From assembly GCA_013200995.1 (NCBI GenBank), contig CP053689.1, positions 124,001 through 188,000 on the forward strand: 64,000 bases of DNA, read 5' to 3'. Shown piece by piece: positions 34,184 to 43,277 of the stretch. The translations under genes and the position numbers were made by a program. Origin of the DNA: Arthrobacter citreus (GTDB taxonomy: Bacteria > Bacillota > Bacilli > Bacillales > Bacillaceae_G). The first letter of the stretch is position 1, and each line of letters begins with the position of its first letter. The notes below the pieces were generated by a model. It was not told the DNA's origin and did no database searches. It was given only the letters and a program-made list of their open reading frames with translations.

Positions 34184-35263
34184 CTATGTTTTTGCTTTAG
34201 TTGGTTTTCTAAATGCTTTCCAAAGCAATGCAGTTGGGTTAGTAGCTAAACTACGTTGAACTTGTGCCACACTAGAATAGACATCAGGTTTTGTTTGCAT
34301 ATAACTATTTAGAAATGCTGGTGGTTGACTAAAGACATGTATCCCACCTAATAAAATTAATAACTTACTAAACACTCCTTGATACGTATCAGGTGTACTA
34401 ATTCCAAACATTATGATATTGAGGACCGATAAAAATGAAGAATAATAAAGCTGAGATAAATAATTTTTCTTTAATGAAGCCCACCATTTTTGATGGAATG
34501 GATGAAATGATGGAAATAGATAACCTAACATAGCAATTGGAGTAAGCAAAGTTAACGACAATACATTAAACCAGCGCCTACCATGCGACAATAGAATAGG
34601 AACCAAGTTGTAGCCAAATAAAATTACAAATGCTACGTATAAAATAGTATCCATTAACCCAGTTACAGGGCGTTCTCCTAATGGATTAACATTTTCTGTT
34701 AAAGAAACCCCAAATTGCAGGATTAAGTTTGTAAGATAACTTAATAACTTCATACCCTCTACGATTAGCAACGGAGCAAAGCCAGTCAATGCCATTACAA
34801 TAGGTAATCGTTGAAGGAGCTGAAGATAGCTCATTGTACTTTTGTTTAAAATTCTCTTTAACCCTTCTAGCATGGTTAAACTCGTGATCAGTCCCATACT
34901 AAGAGCGCCAAATTTCAAAAGTAAGTTTGTAAAATATGCATTATTAAATAGAAAAACAGGGGTATAAATTACTTTTTCTAATAGCGAAAATAAAGCCATG
35001 ATTAATGATTTTAAAGAATCTTTATCTGAGTACTTTTTCGACCATTCATTTAGTTGCTCAAGCATCTTTTTTCCGTTTTGTATCCATTCAAATCGGTCTA
35101 AAAGGCTAGAAGTTTTATCGTGAAGATTACTACTTATGTTAGAAAAGAAATCGTTTAATGAATTTAGTAGATTGAAATGGTCGTGATTACTAATTGAATG
35201 CAATATTGTAGAACTTTCAGTTGTTGAGAATCCAGTTAATAGCGGTATTGTCGTAAACACCAT
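34184..35263 (-). CDS. polytopic membrane protein, TrbL/VirB6-like, about 359 aa
   Basis: At least six hydrophobic segments, including ALSMGLITSLTMLEGL, LPIVMALTGFAPLLIVEG, ILYVAFVILFGYNLVPILL and FNVLSLTLLTPIAMLGYLF, after a periplasm-type region rich in Ser/Asp/Lys. This layout fits the conjugation channel proteins of TrbL/VirB6 type. The open frame extends to 35662, but the first 130 codons are antisense-like low-complexity sequence overlapping the 35302-35793 gene. The start is therefore probably at or near ATG 35263; no strong ribosome binding site is seen. Overlap-type coupling to the upstream gene is possible. Confidence 0.65.
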   Translation of the reverse strand: MVFTTIPLLTGFSTTESSTILHSISNHDHFNLLNSLNDFFSNISSNLHDKTSSLLDRFEWIQNGKKMLEQLNEWSKKYSDKDSLKSLIMALFSLLEKVIYTPVFLFNNAYFTNLLLKFGALSMGLITSLTMLEGLKRILNKSTMSYLQLLQRLPIVMALTGFAPLLIVEGMKLLSYLTNLILQFGVSLTENVNPLGERPVTGLMDTILYVAFVILFGYNLVPILLSHGRRWFNVLSLTLLTPIAMLGYLFPSFHPFHQKWWASLKKNYLSQLYYSSFLSVLNIIMFGISTPDTYQGVFSKLLILLGGIHVFSQPPAFLNSYMQTKPDVYSSVAQVQRSLATNPTALLWKAFRKPTKAKT

Positions 35264-35301
35264 AACAGGAATCCATTTCAATTTTGAATTTCGAATGATT
35301 A

Positions 35302-35793
35302 TTAATAGCTCTTGAAACCTGGAACTAGGAGTAATAGTATTTTTAGAATACTTACTAGCACAAATATAACGGCTGGAGCACTCATTACTTGTATTAACCC
35401 TTTTAGAATATTCGCATTCCAGCCCGACATTTTCTCTTGAAGACCTAGCATTTTTAGCATCCCAGAAACCATGAGACAAAGTGTTGCCATCGATCCGGCT
35501 ACTGCAAGACAAGTGAATTGTAGCGTCTGGAGTCCATTTGTTACTTCCATTGGTAGGGTGTACGTGCTGGATGCGGCTACGTGAGTTGTTGTTGCGAAAA
35601 GGCTGATTACAGTTGCGTTGAATATGTGTAGGATGTTGTTCATCTTTTTCTTGTCTTTGCATGGTAACCTCAATGACTCCTGCTTTGTCTCTTGAAGAAA
35701 AAAATCAATTTTCTCCATTTCTTCCTGTAAATTATTCTTTTTACGGTAGTCATTCATGAATTCTTTGATACTCATTCTTGTTTTTTTAGCCAT
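35302..35793 (-). CDS. two-helix pilin-like membrane protein (VirB2-like), 163 aa
   Basis: Soluble basic N-terminus (MAKKTRMSIKEFMNDYRK) followed by two hydrophobic helices (TCLAVAGSMATLCLMVSGML and VMSAPAVIFVLVSILKILLLLVPG) separated by a short polar loop. This is the topology of TrbC/VirB2-like conjugation pilin subunits of Gram-positive elements. AAAGGAAGTG lies seven bases before ATG 35793, inside the upstream 41-aa gene. Assignment rests on topology and context, not on a motif. Confidence 0.65.
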   Translation of the reverse strand: MAKKTRMSIKEFMNDYRKKNNLQEEMEKIDFFLQETKQESLRLPCKDKKKMNNILHIFNATVISLFATTTHVAASSTYTLPMEVTNGLQTLQFTCLAVAGSMATLCLMVSGMLKMLGLQEKMSGWNANILKGLIQVMSAPAVIFVLVSILKILLLLVPGFKSY

Positions 35794-35911
35794 TCGTTTC
35801 ACTTCCTTTTGCTTTCTTAGCATGTAGAGCGGAAGCAATTGTACTAACGATTGTTGTAATTAAGGCAGTTGCTTGAATTAATCCTAATATTGTTGTAAGA
35901 GTTGAGATCAT
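35786..35911 (-). CDS. 41-aa small membrane protein, first gene of the operon
   Basis: Strong ribosome binding site AGGAGGTGAG seven bases before ATG 35911. The product starts MISTLTTILGLIQATALITT and ends ASALHAKKAKGSETNG, one helix with a basic C-terminus. It overlaps the next start by 8 bp (35786-35793). The expression signals and overlap make it a probable real gene. Role unknown. Confidence 0.6.
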   Translation of the reverse strand: MISTLTTILGLIQATALITTIVSTIASALHAKKAKGSETNG

Positions 35912-36031
35912 TATGACTCACCTCCTGTTTTGCTGCTTATGAGATATGTTTATGTATCCAATTTTTTGTCCTATTCGAAAAACCGAAAAAAAAAACAAAT
36001 TTATTCGAGAAGTCGAACAACTTGTCTTTTT

Positions 36032-36421
36032 TTATCTTATCTCGATATCGAGTAAGTCATGAATTGAAGGTTGACCTATTGATAACCAAATACGTATGAA
36101 ATTTTCTAAACTAGGTAAGCTTCCATTTAATATACCGCTTAATGTGCTTTTAGGTATCTTAGTTTCATTATTAATAATACTTAGCGATTTTCTGTTATAC
36201 ACTGAAGGTATTTTTGATTTAATGATCAATCCTTTTGATTCGATTAATGGACTGGAGTTTAAGTTTAGCGTATTTAAATATAGCATTACTGAACCTTTAA
36301 TCGTATCTTCAACCGTAATTTCTTTATCCGTTCCAAGTAGCTTTTTATTTATATTATAAAAAGAGACATATGCTTCTAATTTCTTTATAGTTTCGTCTTT
36401 AAACTCCACTTCAATTTTCAT
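36032..36421 (-). CDS. putative HTH protein, 129 aa
   Basis: The C-terminal half looks like a Cro/C1-like helix-turn-helix: SLSIINNETKIPKSTLSGILNGSLPSLENF. The N-terminal half is not recognised. GAAAGGAG before ATG 36421. It lies upstream of the conjugation-like operon in the same direction and could control it. Confidence 0.55.
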   Translation of the reverse strand: MKIEVEFKDETIKKLEAYVSFYNINKKLLGTDKEITVEDTIKGSVMLYLNTLNLNSSPLIESKGLIIKSKIPSVYNRKSLSIINNETKIPKSTLSGILNGSLPSLENFIRIWLSIGQPSIHDLLDIEIR

Positions 36422-36487
36422 GAATAGCAAACTCCTTTCATGTGAATACTCTAACTAGACAAAAGTTATCAAAGGTGGGTATTTCTT

Positions 36488-36568
36488 ATGTTAATTTATA
36501 AAGATAAAGATATTGAAGTAATTGAACAATTATTGGATGATTGTATTCGTGAAAGCAAAAATGCATAA
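36488..36568 (+). CDS. 26-aa ORF, divergent from the HTH gene
   Basis: AAAGGTGGG eight bases before the ATG; starts MLIYKDKDIEVIEQLLDD. Very short, so only a possible gene. Confidence 0.3.
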   Translation: MLIYKDKDIEVIEQLLDDCIRESKNA

Positions 36569-36712
36569 TAAAATTAGTAAAATTGCATGTTATGGACGTT
36601 TTAATTATAAATAACAAAAATAGTGTAATCCCTTACTATATCAGTGTTATTCAATTGTTGGTTATGTGAAATGATAAAATCAGCTGGTGAATTTATCCCT
36701 CCATAACCAATA

Positions 36713-37285
36713 TCAACTTTCAATTGGCGTGTTCCAATATTTTACGATTTTGGCCATAATTGATTTTAAATTTCCAATACTTAGTTCATAAATAAAGTCT
36801 GAAACCAAAATTTCTAAAACATCTTCCACTGAATAATAGACGTTATAAACTTCCTCAATCTCCATTAATAAAACTTCAAATTTCAGCGCATCTTCCCTCT
36901 GGATTATACATGAAACCTCCACTACAAATTCATCTTTTAGATGTTTTTGTTTACCTCCTGAAAGTAATTGTAATCGTTTATCTCTGCTTGATATTAACTT
37001 ATACATTTTCAGTAGATCGCCATTATTTTTTCTAATATTACGCATGAAGTCTTCATATAAAATTGTGATAAAATCTTCCATTGAAAATTTATATTCAGCT
37101 AGTTCTTCGACATCTGAACAAAATACTTTTGCTCGTAAATAGTCCTTAGATGGTATCTCAAATTTAAATGGATATTCTTTGTAAAGCTTAACCTTCTTTT
37201 TAAATGAAAAGAAACCCTGCTTTTTTCCTTCTAAATATTCCAATTCTGAACCAATTACGTCGAAATCACTATAAATACTCGTCAT
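36713..37285 (-). CDS. hypothetical plasmid protein, 190 aa
   Basis: Charged soluble protein, two similar halves: FVCSDVEELAEYKFSMEDFITILYEDFM-like and a later copy around YNVYYSVEDVLEILVSDFIYEL, suggesting an internal duplication of about 80 residues. Overlaps the upstream gene by 4 bp (ATGA). Function unknown. Confidence 0.6.
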   Translation of the reverse strand: MTSIYSDFDVIGSELEYLEGKKQGFFSFKKKVKLYKEYPFKFEIPSKDYLRAKVFCSDVEELAEYKFSMEDFITILYEDFMRNIRKNNGDLLKMYKLISSRDKRLQLLSGGKQKHLKDEFVVEVSCIIQREDALKFEVLLMEIEEVYNVYYSVEDVLEILVSDFIYELSIGNLKSIMAKIVKYWNTPIES

Positions 37286-37692
37286 ACAAAATGTCCTTCT
37301 TTCCTTAAACTATTTACAAATACCCTGTGAGCTGCTTTACGAATACTGCAATCCCATTCAACACAATAGCCTTGTAAAATCTTAAACGTCTCTTTGTCTA
37401 GTTTTGCTACCACTAAATGTTTTGACCCAATTGGATATTCGACTTCATCAAACTCCCTAATGCGATAAAGAGCTTCAGTTAGAATATCAGTCGTTAAAAT
37501 TGTTGGATAAGTATTATATTGGAAACTTAATTTTTTTATCAGTTGTTTTATTTCTGGCTTTAATAGAATACGAATATCTTTCTTTTTATCACTACGTTCT
37601 TTACGGACCTTTTTTAACTGCTGAGTTTTAGCTGAAATGATATGATTATTCCCCTTTATACATTCATTAAACATTGGGTTAAATGTATCCAT
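37282..37692 (-). CDS. basic plasmid protein, possible DNA-binding, 136 aa
   Basis: Lys-rich N-terminus (LKKVRKERSDKKKDIRILLKPE) followed by pairs of strand-helix segments that look like ribbon-helix-helix elements (DIRILLKPEIKQLIKKLS). AGAGGGGTG ribosome binding site. First gene of a two-gene operon with 36713. Probably a plasmid maintenance or regulation gene, not proved. Confidence 0.5.
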   Translation of the reverse strand: MDTFNPMFNECIKGNNHIISAKTQQLKKVRKERSDKKKDIRILLKPEIKQLIKKLSFQYNTYPTILTTDILTEALYRIREFDEVEYPIGSKHLVVAKLDKETFKILQGYCVEWDCSIRKAAHRVFVNSLRKEGHFV

Positions 37693-37892
37693 AGAAGCAC
37701 CCCTCTCTTTTTATAAAAAAATAGTTTTTTAGTGTTAAGTTAGGGTTATAGTGTCAAAATGTCATTGTGTCATGTGAAATATATACGATGATGGTGGACA
37801 AGTTAGAACTGAAGAAGCTGAAATTAGGTAGAAATGTATGAAAATTTTCTACAATGGAAATACTAAATAAAAAAATAGTTGGGGTGGAGAAA

Positions 37893-38012
37893 ATGAATTC
37901 TGTAGCAAAACAAGGAGTTTCTAAAGAACTTGCAAAAACATTTGCGGATTTTAAAAACCAAAAGAGCGGAATGAAAATAGTATCTAAGAAAATTAAAAAA
38001 GTTAGTAAGTAG
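37893..38012 (+). CDS. 39-aa basic small protein
   Basis: GGGGTGGAG six bases before the ATG; starts MNSVAKQGVSKELAKTFADF and ends KKIKKVSK. Basic, no hydrophobic helix. Expression signals are good, function unknown. Confidence 0.5.
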   Translation: MNSVAKQGVSKELAKTFADFKNQKSGMKIVSKKIKKVSK

Positions 38013-38970
38013 GATGTCCTATTTACTAGCTTCTTTTTATTTAGAGATGACTTTTGATAATTCTTTAATTAGAATATTTGCACCATCTTTTCACTTAACG
38101 AACCCACCGTTATCAAAAGTAAAGTTGTTATCATTGATTACATCTGTAATCATACATACTTTAACTCAAGTAAATAGCCAAATATATATCCTTTGCTAAT
38201 CAATAAAATGATTTATTGTTACTGGCTTTATTAGTTTGGATTCTTAAAAGAGAAATTGTGGGTAGATAGTGTAATTTCATTCCAAATACTATAAGGTCCC
38301 CGGCCTTAGGTGTAGTTTTTATTTTGTAGCTTCCACCATTACTCAATGTAATTCCTTAATTACTGGTTTTAAAAATTCAGTAAATAATTACAGTATGTGA
38401 AATTTCGTTACTTCCTCATTAAAGGAAAGAACATTTTTATAAAAATAAGGCATAATTTGGTTGTATCACATGGATGAGTAGAATATCAGATTTAATAGTG
38501 TCTTCAACAGTATAAATGTTTAGCTTATGTAAAAGCGATTTTCTCCATTATAGAAACCAACTCTTAACTATAGCGATTGGAACGAGCATAGTAAGTCGGA
38601 GGATGGCAGGTAAAACATCTAATGGATCTACCATGCATAGGCGGTCTAAGGGTACACGGTTCCATATGTATTATCAAAGACTATCGGAGTTGTCTTAGGG
38701 ATTTTGACGATCATTGCTACGTTAGTTTATGAATTTCTCAACATACTTGGTATACCCTTCTTGGGCAAAGCGCTCTACTCCGAAATTGATACATCAGCAA
38801 CTCTACTTTTCTCCTTCTAGCATCAGCTTTCTAAGAATGGTTTTTCACATTTCAGTCCCAATAGGTCCGTTTTATCTTTTACAAGAAGCTTTTGGAACAA
38901 TACTACTTGATTACTAAAATGTACATTTTAAACTATGAATAAGAAAAAATAATAGTTTTTCTATACATTT
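38013..38970. other. intergenic, decayed sequence without an assignable gene
   Basis: Several short frames with uneven composition. A more GC-rich block at 38550-38900 looks like a decayed gene, but I cannot identify it. No array site is present. Confidence 0.4.
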
Positions 38971-39860
38971 TGGTGCGTTTTATTTATTTCAGCGGAACAT
39001 GTGTAGTTTTTGGTGCGTTTTACCTATTTAAGTAGAATCTGTCTAGTATTTGGTGCGTTTTATCTATTTCAGCGGAATCTGTCTAGTATTTGGTCCGATT
39101 TATCTATTTCAGTGGAATCTGTCTAGTATTTGGTCCGATTTATCTATTTCAGTGGAATCTGTAGTATTTGATTCGTTTTTTCAATTTCGGCAGAATCTAT
39201 GTAGTATTTGGTGCGTTTTATCTATTTCAGCAGAACCTGTGTAGTATTTGGTGCGTTTTATCTATTTCAGCTGAACCTGTATAGTATTTGGTGCGTTCTA
39301 TCTATTTCAGCGGAATCTGTGTAATATTTAGTGCGTTTTATCTATTCCAGCAGAATCTGTGTAGTATTTGGTGCGTTTTATCTATTTCAGCGGAATCTGT
39401 GTAATATTTAGTGCGTTTTATCTATTCCAGCAGAATCTGTGTAATATTTAGTGCGTTTTATCTATTCCAGCAGAATCTGTGTAGTATTTGGTGCGTTTTA
39501 TCTATTTCAGCGGAATCTGTGTAATATTTAGTGCGTTTTATCTATTCCAGCAGAATCTGTGTAGTATTTGGTGCGTTTTATCTATTTCAGCGGAACCTGT
39601 GTAGTATTTGGTGCGTTCTATCTATTTCAGCTGAATCTGTGTAATATTTAATACGTTTTATCTATTCCAGCAGAATCTGTGTAGTATTTGGTGCGTTTTA
39701 TCTATTTCAGCGGAACCTGTGTAGTATTTGGTGCGTTCTATCTATTTCAGCTGAATCTGTGTAATATTTAATACGTTTTATCTATTCCAGCAGAATCTGT
39801 GTAGTATTTGGTGCGTTTTATCTATTTCAGCGGAACCTGTGTAGTATTTGGTGCATTTTC
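38971..39860. repeat. about 22 tandem 40-bp repeats, iteron-like
   Basis: Unit: TTGGTGCGTTTTATCTATTT, CAGCGGAATCTG, TGTAGTAT. Units follow each other at exactly 40 bp for most of the block and differ at a few positions (GGTGCG versus GGTCCG or AATACG; CGGAA versus CAGAA), with higher-order 80- and 120-bp repeats in the second half, so copies have spread by unequal exchange. No unique spacers. The block lies directly upstream of the replication-protein-like gene, as origin iterons do. The GGTGC core recurs in the palindrome at 39931. Confidence 0.85.
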
Positions 39861-39930
39861 TGACAGATCTTTGATGTTATAACAATCTTGTGGTGCATTT
39901 TATGATAAAATAGATTAATAGATATAATAA

Positions 39931-39955
39931 AGTGCACCAGATTCTTGGTGCACTT
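39931..39955. promoter_or_regulatory. GGTGCAC palindrome at the Rep promoter
   Basis: AGTGCACC, eight-base loop, GGTGCACTT, immediately after a TATAAT-like -10 (39923-39929) and before the ribosome binding site of the 39975 gene. It is an inverted version of the iteron core GGTGC, so it could be the operator for autorepression by the same protein. Confidence 0.6.
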
Positions 39956-39974
39956 CGAGAGGATGTTCTTATAG

Positions 39975-41849
39975 GTGAAATATGAAACAATACTAGATCA
40001 TCAGATTTTAAACTACGAGATATTAAAAATTTGTATATTTGAAGAAACGAAACGATTATTTCAAGATCGCCAATATATCCTTGAGAACTGGAAAACGGAA
40101 GCCTATCGTATGACAGAAGATGAGGTTAGGTACCAATCCCCCTGCAATGCAATGGGCCCAAGCTTTAGAGCATTATTTTTCTTATTTACTCAAACTTTAT
40201 ATTTTGAAAAATATATAACAAAACAAATGATAAATGAAGCAGTTGAAAAATATGCGGACACCATCAAAGTGATATTGGCTGGCCACTTTATTCACGAGTT
40301 TCCCAATGATGAAGTAAAACGAAGCGTAAATGAAGAAAAAATTGATGACGTGTTAAAACGTGATTATATTTATTCCAGTATGGATATGGACTACCATCTG
40401 ATGAGGGATATCGTGACAAAGAAAAAGGATTTTAAAGAAGGAGAAGAAGGCTACTTGGCAACAGAGATTAAAGACAATCGTGGAAAAGTAAGAGGATTAG
40501 CCGAGCTTAGACCTTTTGAATCACAAAATATCGATTTAACCTCTGATCAACAAGAAATGTGGTTAGAGTTGATTGAATCCACCATCCATTCATTGGATGA
40601 AATGACCGCGGACCTTTTTGATTTAATTACCTATTTATGGATGGTATCACCCAAAAGCAGTGACGGGTATATTGAATTTCATAGTAATGATGCCCTGCGA
40701 CTTAGAAACCTAAAAAAGCGTACATCTAAAGGACAAGTGCTCGATTTTCGTGAAGAGGATCGATTCAATATCATGAAACGGGTTGCTGCTCTTTCGAGTA
40801 TTTGGATATCACTTGGTGATCAAAAAGTAAAAGTGGTAAATACTCAAGAAATTCAGGACAATGAGCTCTATAAGTTCAAAGATTTTCAAAGAATGTTTGA
40901 AATTGGAAAAATACGTGTGGCGTATGACAAAAAATCTGGCGAACCAAAAGGAATTTATGCTGTACAAGTAAAACCAACATCTATTTTGACTCCTTATTTA
41001 GATGGTCCTAACCGATCACTTGGTTTGTTAGATCTAAAAGTCTTTCAGTATAGCCATTTCACACAACGTGAGCACAAACGATTAACACGATACTTAAACC
41101 TCCAATGGAAAATCCGAACGATTAAACGTACATTACAGCAAGCCTTTAAAGTATCAACTCTATTAAAAGTTATGGATATCTCTACTCGTTACAACGGAGT
41201 ACAAAAGAGAGACAAGTTTGAAAACGTATTAGATGAATTACAGAAAGATGGCGTCATCAAAAGTTGGGATTATACGGAATCAGTTAATGAAGAACAAGTC
41301 GGAAAAAAAGGCTGGTTTCAAAACTATTGGTCTAAGCTCAATTTGACCATTCTACCAACTGATATAGTCGTAAAAGAAAATCAAAAAAAACTGTTGGTTA
41401 ATTCGAACTATACAATTGATGAAAAAATAATTGAACGTATGGAAGAATTCAGTTATGAAAAGATAGCATACCAGAGCAATGAAGAACTTCTCACAATACA
41501 ATCAGAAATTGCTAGAAGTGAAATATCTGCATCAGTTGAATACGAATTAGATAAACAAATACCTATTTTGGAATTACAAAAAAAGATGGATCCCAAACCA
41601 ACAACAATAGGTTCCGAGCAACAATCATTCGATTTTACAATTTCAATGGAGGTAACTCTTACACCTGAAAATATGAAAGAGATGATTGCTTCCTTAAATA
41701 TGAGTATTCGCCAGTCTGCAGAAGAAATGGGAATCGCTCACACAACCCTTTCTCGGTATATCCGGAAAGAAAATAAGCGACAGAATAAGAAAAATGATGA
41801 AAAGATGCTCTATTGGCTGAAGGAAAAAGCAAGAAAAACTAAACTCTAA
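39975..41849 (+). CDS. candidate plasmid replication initiator, 624 aa
   Basis: No motif identifies it with certainty. Evidence: the 40-bp iteron block and a palindrome with the same core directly upstream, a large charged protein, and a C-terminal helix-turn-helix (MSIRQSAEEMGIAHTTLSRYIRKE). A second winged-helix-like region is around residues 395-450 (TLLKVMDISTRYNGVQKRDKFENVLDEL). GTG start with AGAGGATG upstream. Strong + strand terminator follows. The alternative is an iteron-binding partition or transcription factor. I do not recognise it as RepX/TubZ or as a Rep_3 protein. Confidence 0.6.
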   Translation: MKYETILDHQILNYEILKICIFEETKRLFQDRQYILENWKTEAYRMTEDEVRYQSPCNAMGPSFRALFFLFTQTLYFEKYITKQMINEAVEKYADTIKVILAGHFIHEFPNDEVKRSVNEEKIDDVLKRDYIYSSMDMDYHLMRDIVTKKKDFKEGEEGYLATEIKDNRGKVRGLAELRPFESQNIDLTSDQQEMWLELIESTIHSLDEMTADLFDLITYLWMVSPKSSDGYIEFHSNDALRLRNLKKRTSKGQVLDFREEDRFNIMKRVAALSSIWISLGDQKVKVVNTQEIQDNELYKFKDFQRMFEIGKIRVAYDKKSGEPKGIYAVQVKPTSILTPYLDGPNRSLGLLDLKVFQYSHFTQREHKRLTRYLNLQWKIRTIKRTLQQAFKVSTLLKVMDISTRYNGVQKRDKFENVLDELQKDGVIKSWDYTESVNEEQVGKKGWFQNYWSKLNLTILPTDIVVKENQKKLLVNSNYTIDEKIIERMEEFSYEKIAYQSNEELLTIQSEIARSEISASVEYELDKQIPILELQKKMDPKPTTIGSEQQSFDFTISMEVTLTPENMKEMIASLNMSIRQSAEEMGIAHTTLSRYIRKENKRQNKKNDEKMLYWLKEKARKTKL

Positions 41850-41877
41850 CCACTGTAAAATGGTTAGAGTTTTTTTG
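41846..41877 (+). terminator. terminator of the Rep-like gene
   Basis: CTCTAACCA, loop, TGGTTAGAG then seven T. Confidence 0.88.
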
Positions 41878-42419
41878 TTTCATTTCCTCTTCATTATAGA
41901 AAATGGTAAAAGGCAAAAGTAAATTAAAAAGGTCAAAAATGATTAGTGAATCTATATAATTTTCTTGATAAATTCAGCACTCAGCTAAGAATTATGATTA
42001 GAACCCTAGTAAAAATTTAAATAAGATATCAAAAACAACACTAACACTTATATTACATATATGTTTATATATACATTGATATATACATTAACAATACATT
42101 GCATATATATCGCGTTTTTAGTTTTGAAATTGGTATTATTATCTACATTCAAAAATTTTAAAATTACTAGATATGTATATAAACTATAGGAATATTAATG
42201 TAAAAAGCACGATTCCATAGCCTTAATATTAGTTCAATACTTCGCAATCTACTAATTGAACCCAAAAAAGCGAAGTCTTTTAAATGCATCACCAAGGTTA
42301 ATTGAACTTGTGATAATAGAAAAGAAAGCTAGATTTATTGTACTCGCATAAAGATATTTTCCACTTTTTTTACCGAAACCTTTGACTCGCCTCTATCTAT
42401 TACATTTTCGACGACAATT
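41878..42419. other. AT-rich intergenic
   Basis: Contains a 42030-42115 block of TATATA-rich tracts (ATATATGTTTATATATACAT), similar in style to the repeat region upstream of parA. No gene seen. Confidence 0.35.
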
Positions 42420-42725
42420 TGCGACCATCAGGTCCGAGGATTTCGTATTATATGGGATGAACCATCCATACGGTCGATAATAACATTTATTGAATCAACT
42501 GAAATTTGGATATTAATACCTCTACCAAATCGATAATTTAGTTCTCCCAATATCCATTTTCTAGAGACTCCTCTCTGCTCAAGCATAATGAGGCATTTCC
42601 AGATGTTACATAGGAGAATTCTTCTTCTCTACGTTCGTAAAGTATCAAAAAACCACATAATTTACACCAAAAAACCATACTGACATCTATATCTGTTATA
42701 AGTAATTCTGGTACAAGCCCAGGTT
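42420..42725 (-). pseudogene. VOC/glyoxalase-bleomycin-resistance-type remnant
   Basis: Minus strand reading gives LVPELLITDIDVSMVFW, CGFLILYERREEEFSYV and TSGNASLCL, the first half of a VOC domain. After a frameshift it continues MLEQRGVSRKWILGELNYR, FGRGINIQISVDSIN and MDGSSHIIRNP. At least one frameshift and loss of the 3' part. Not functional. Confidence 0.7.
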
Positions 42726-42987
42726 CAGTCTGGGTACAATCTTTTCTAACGAGAGCGCGCGTTACTGGAATAACGAATTAGTAATTAGTATTCTAAAAGT
42801 GTAGAGTCAACAAGTTATTTTTACAAGAATCGATTTTAAAATTCATATTAACCCTATCTTTACTTTTTTAATAATATAAAAAGTTGAAATCGTATAATGT
42901 ACTTTTATATGAATCTTCGTTGCATACTAGACCATATTGTGGAAAGAATAAACTCAATTAAGACCGTCATTTTGAGAGGTATCAATA

Positions 42988-43277
42988 TGAGTTTCAATAC
43001 AACAGATAAAGAAGAAGTTTTAACAATTAATCTAAAAGATAATGTTGAAATGATCCAAAAATATTTATGTGAGACAGAAGATTTGGTTGTAAAGGTCATT
43101 CATAAAAACGTCCAAGTTTTTGCTGTTTCATTTCTTGAATCAATGATAAAAATTGAGGCTCTTCAATCATTTATTATTGAGCCTATATTAAGAGAAGAAA
43201 AAGATGAAACAGGCAATATTGTTAAATCTTATGAAATAAAAAACTCAACTAAAATCTCAGAATTAGGAGATAGTTAG
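42988..43277 (+). pseudogene. N-terminal fragment of a GerA-type germinant receptor subunit
   Basis: ATG 42988 with GAGAGG upstream. The product VEMIQKYLCETEDLVVKVI and LQSFIIEPILREEKDE corresponds to the N-terminal domain start of spore germination GerA/GerKA proteins (about 480-500 aa). It stops after about 97 codons at a junction (about 43260) with the inverted subtilase remnant. The rest is missing. A gerAB-type gene sits 11 kb away at 54655. Confidence 0.65.

Noticed and set aside
34184..35662. Full-length 492-aa reading of the membrane gene
   Set aside because: Its first 130 codons overlap the well-supported two-helix gene 35302-35793 in another frame and have low-complexity, non-hydrophobic composition; the real start is near 35263.
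39050..39244. Plus-strand ORF inside the iteron repeats
   Set aside because: Repetitive reading of the 40-bp units, no ribosome binding site.
38971..39860. Tandem repeats considered as a CRISPR array
   Set aside because: Period is a constant 40 bp with no unique spacers and no cas genes; copies differ by scattered substitutions, which fits iterons.
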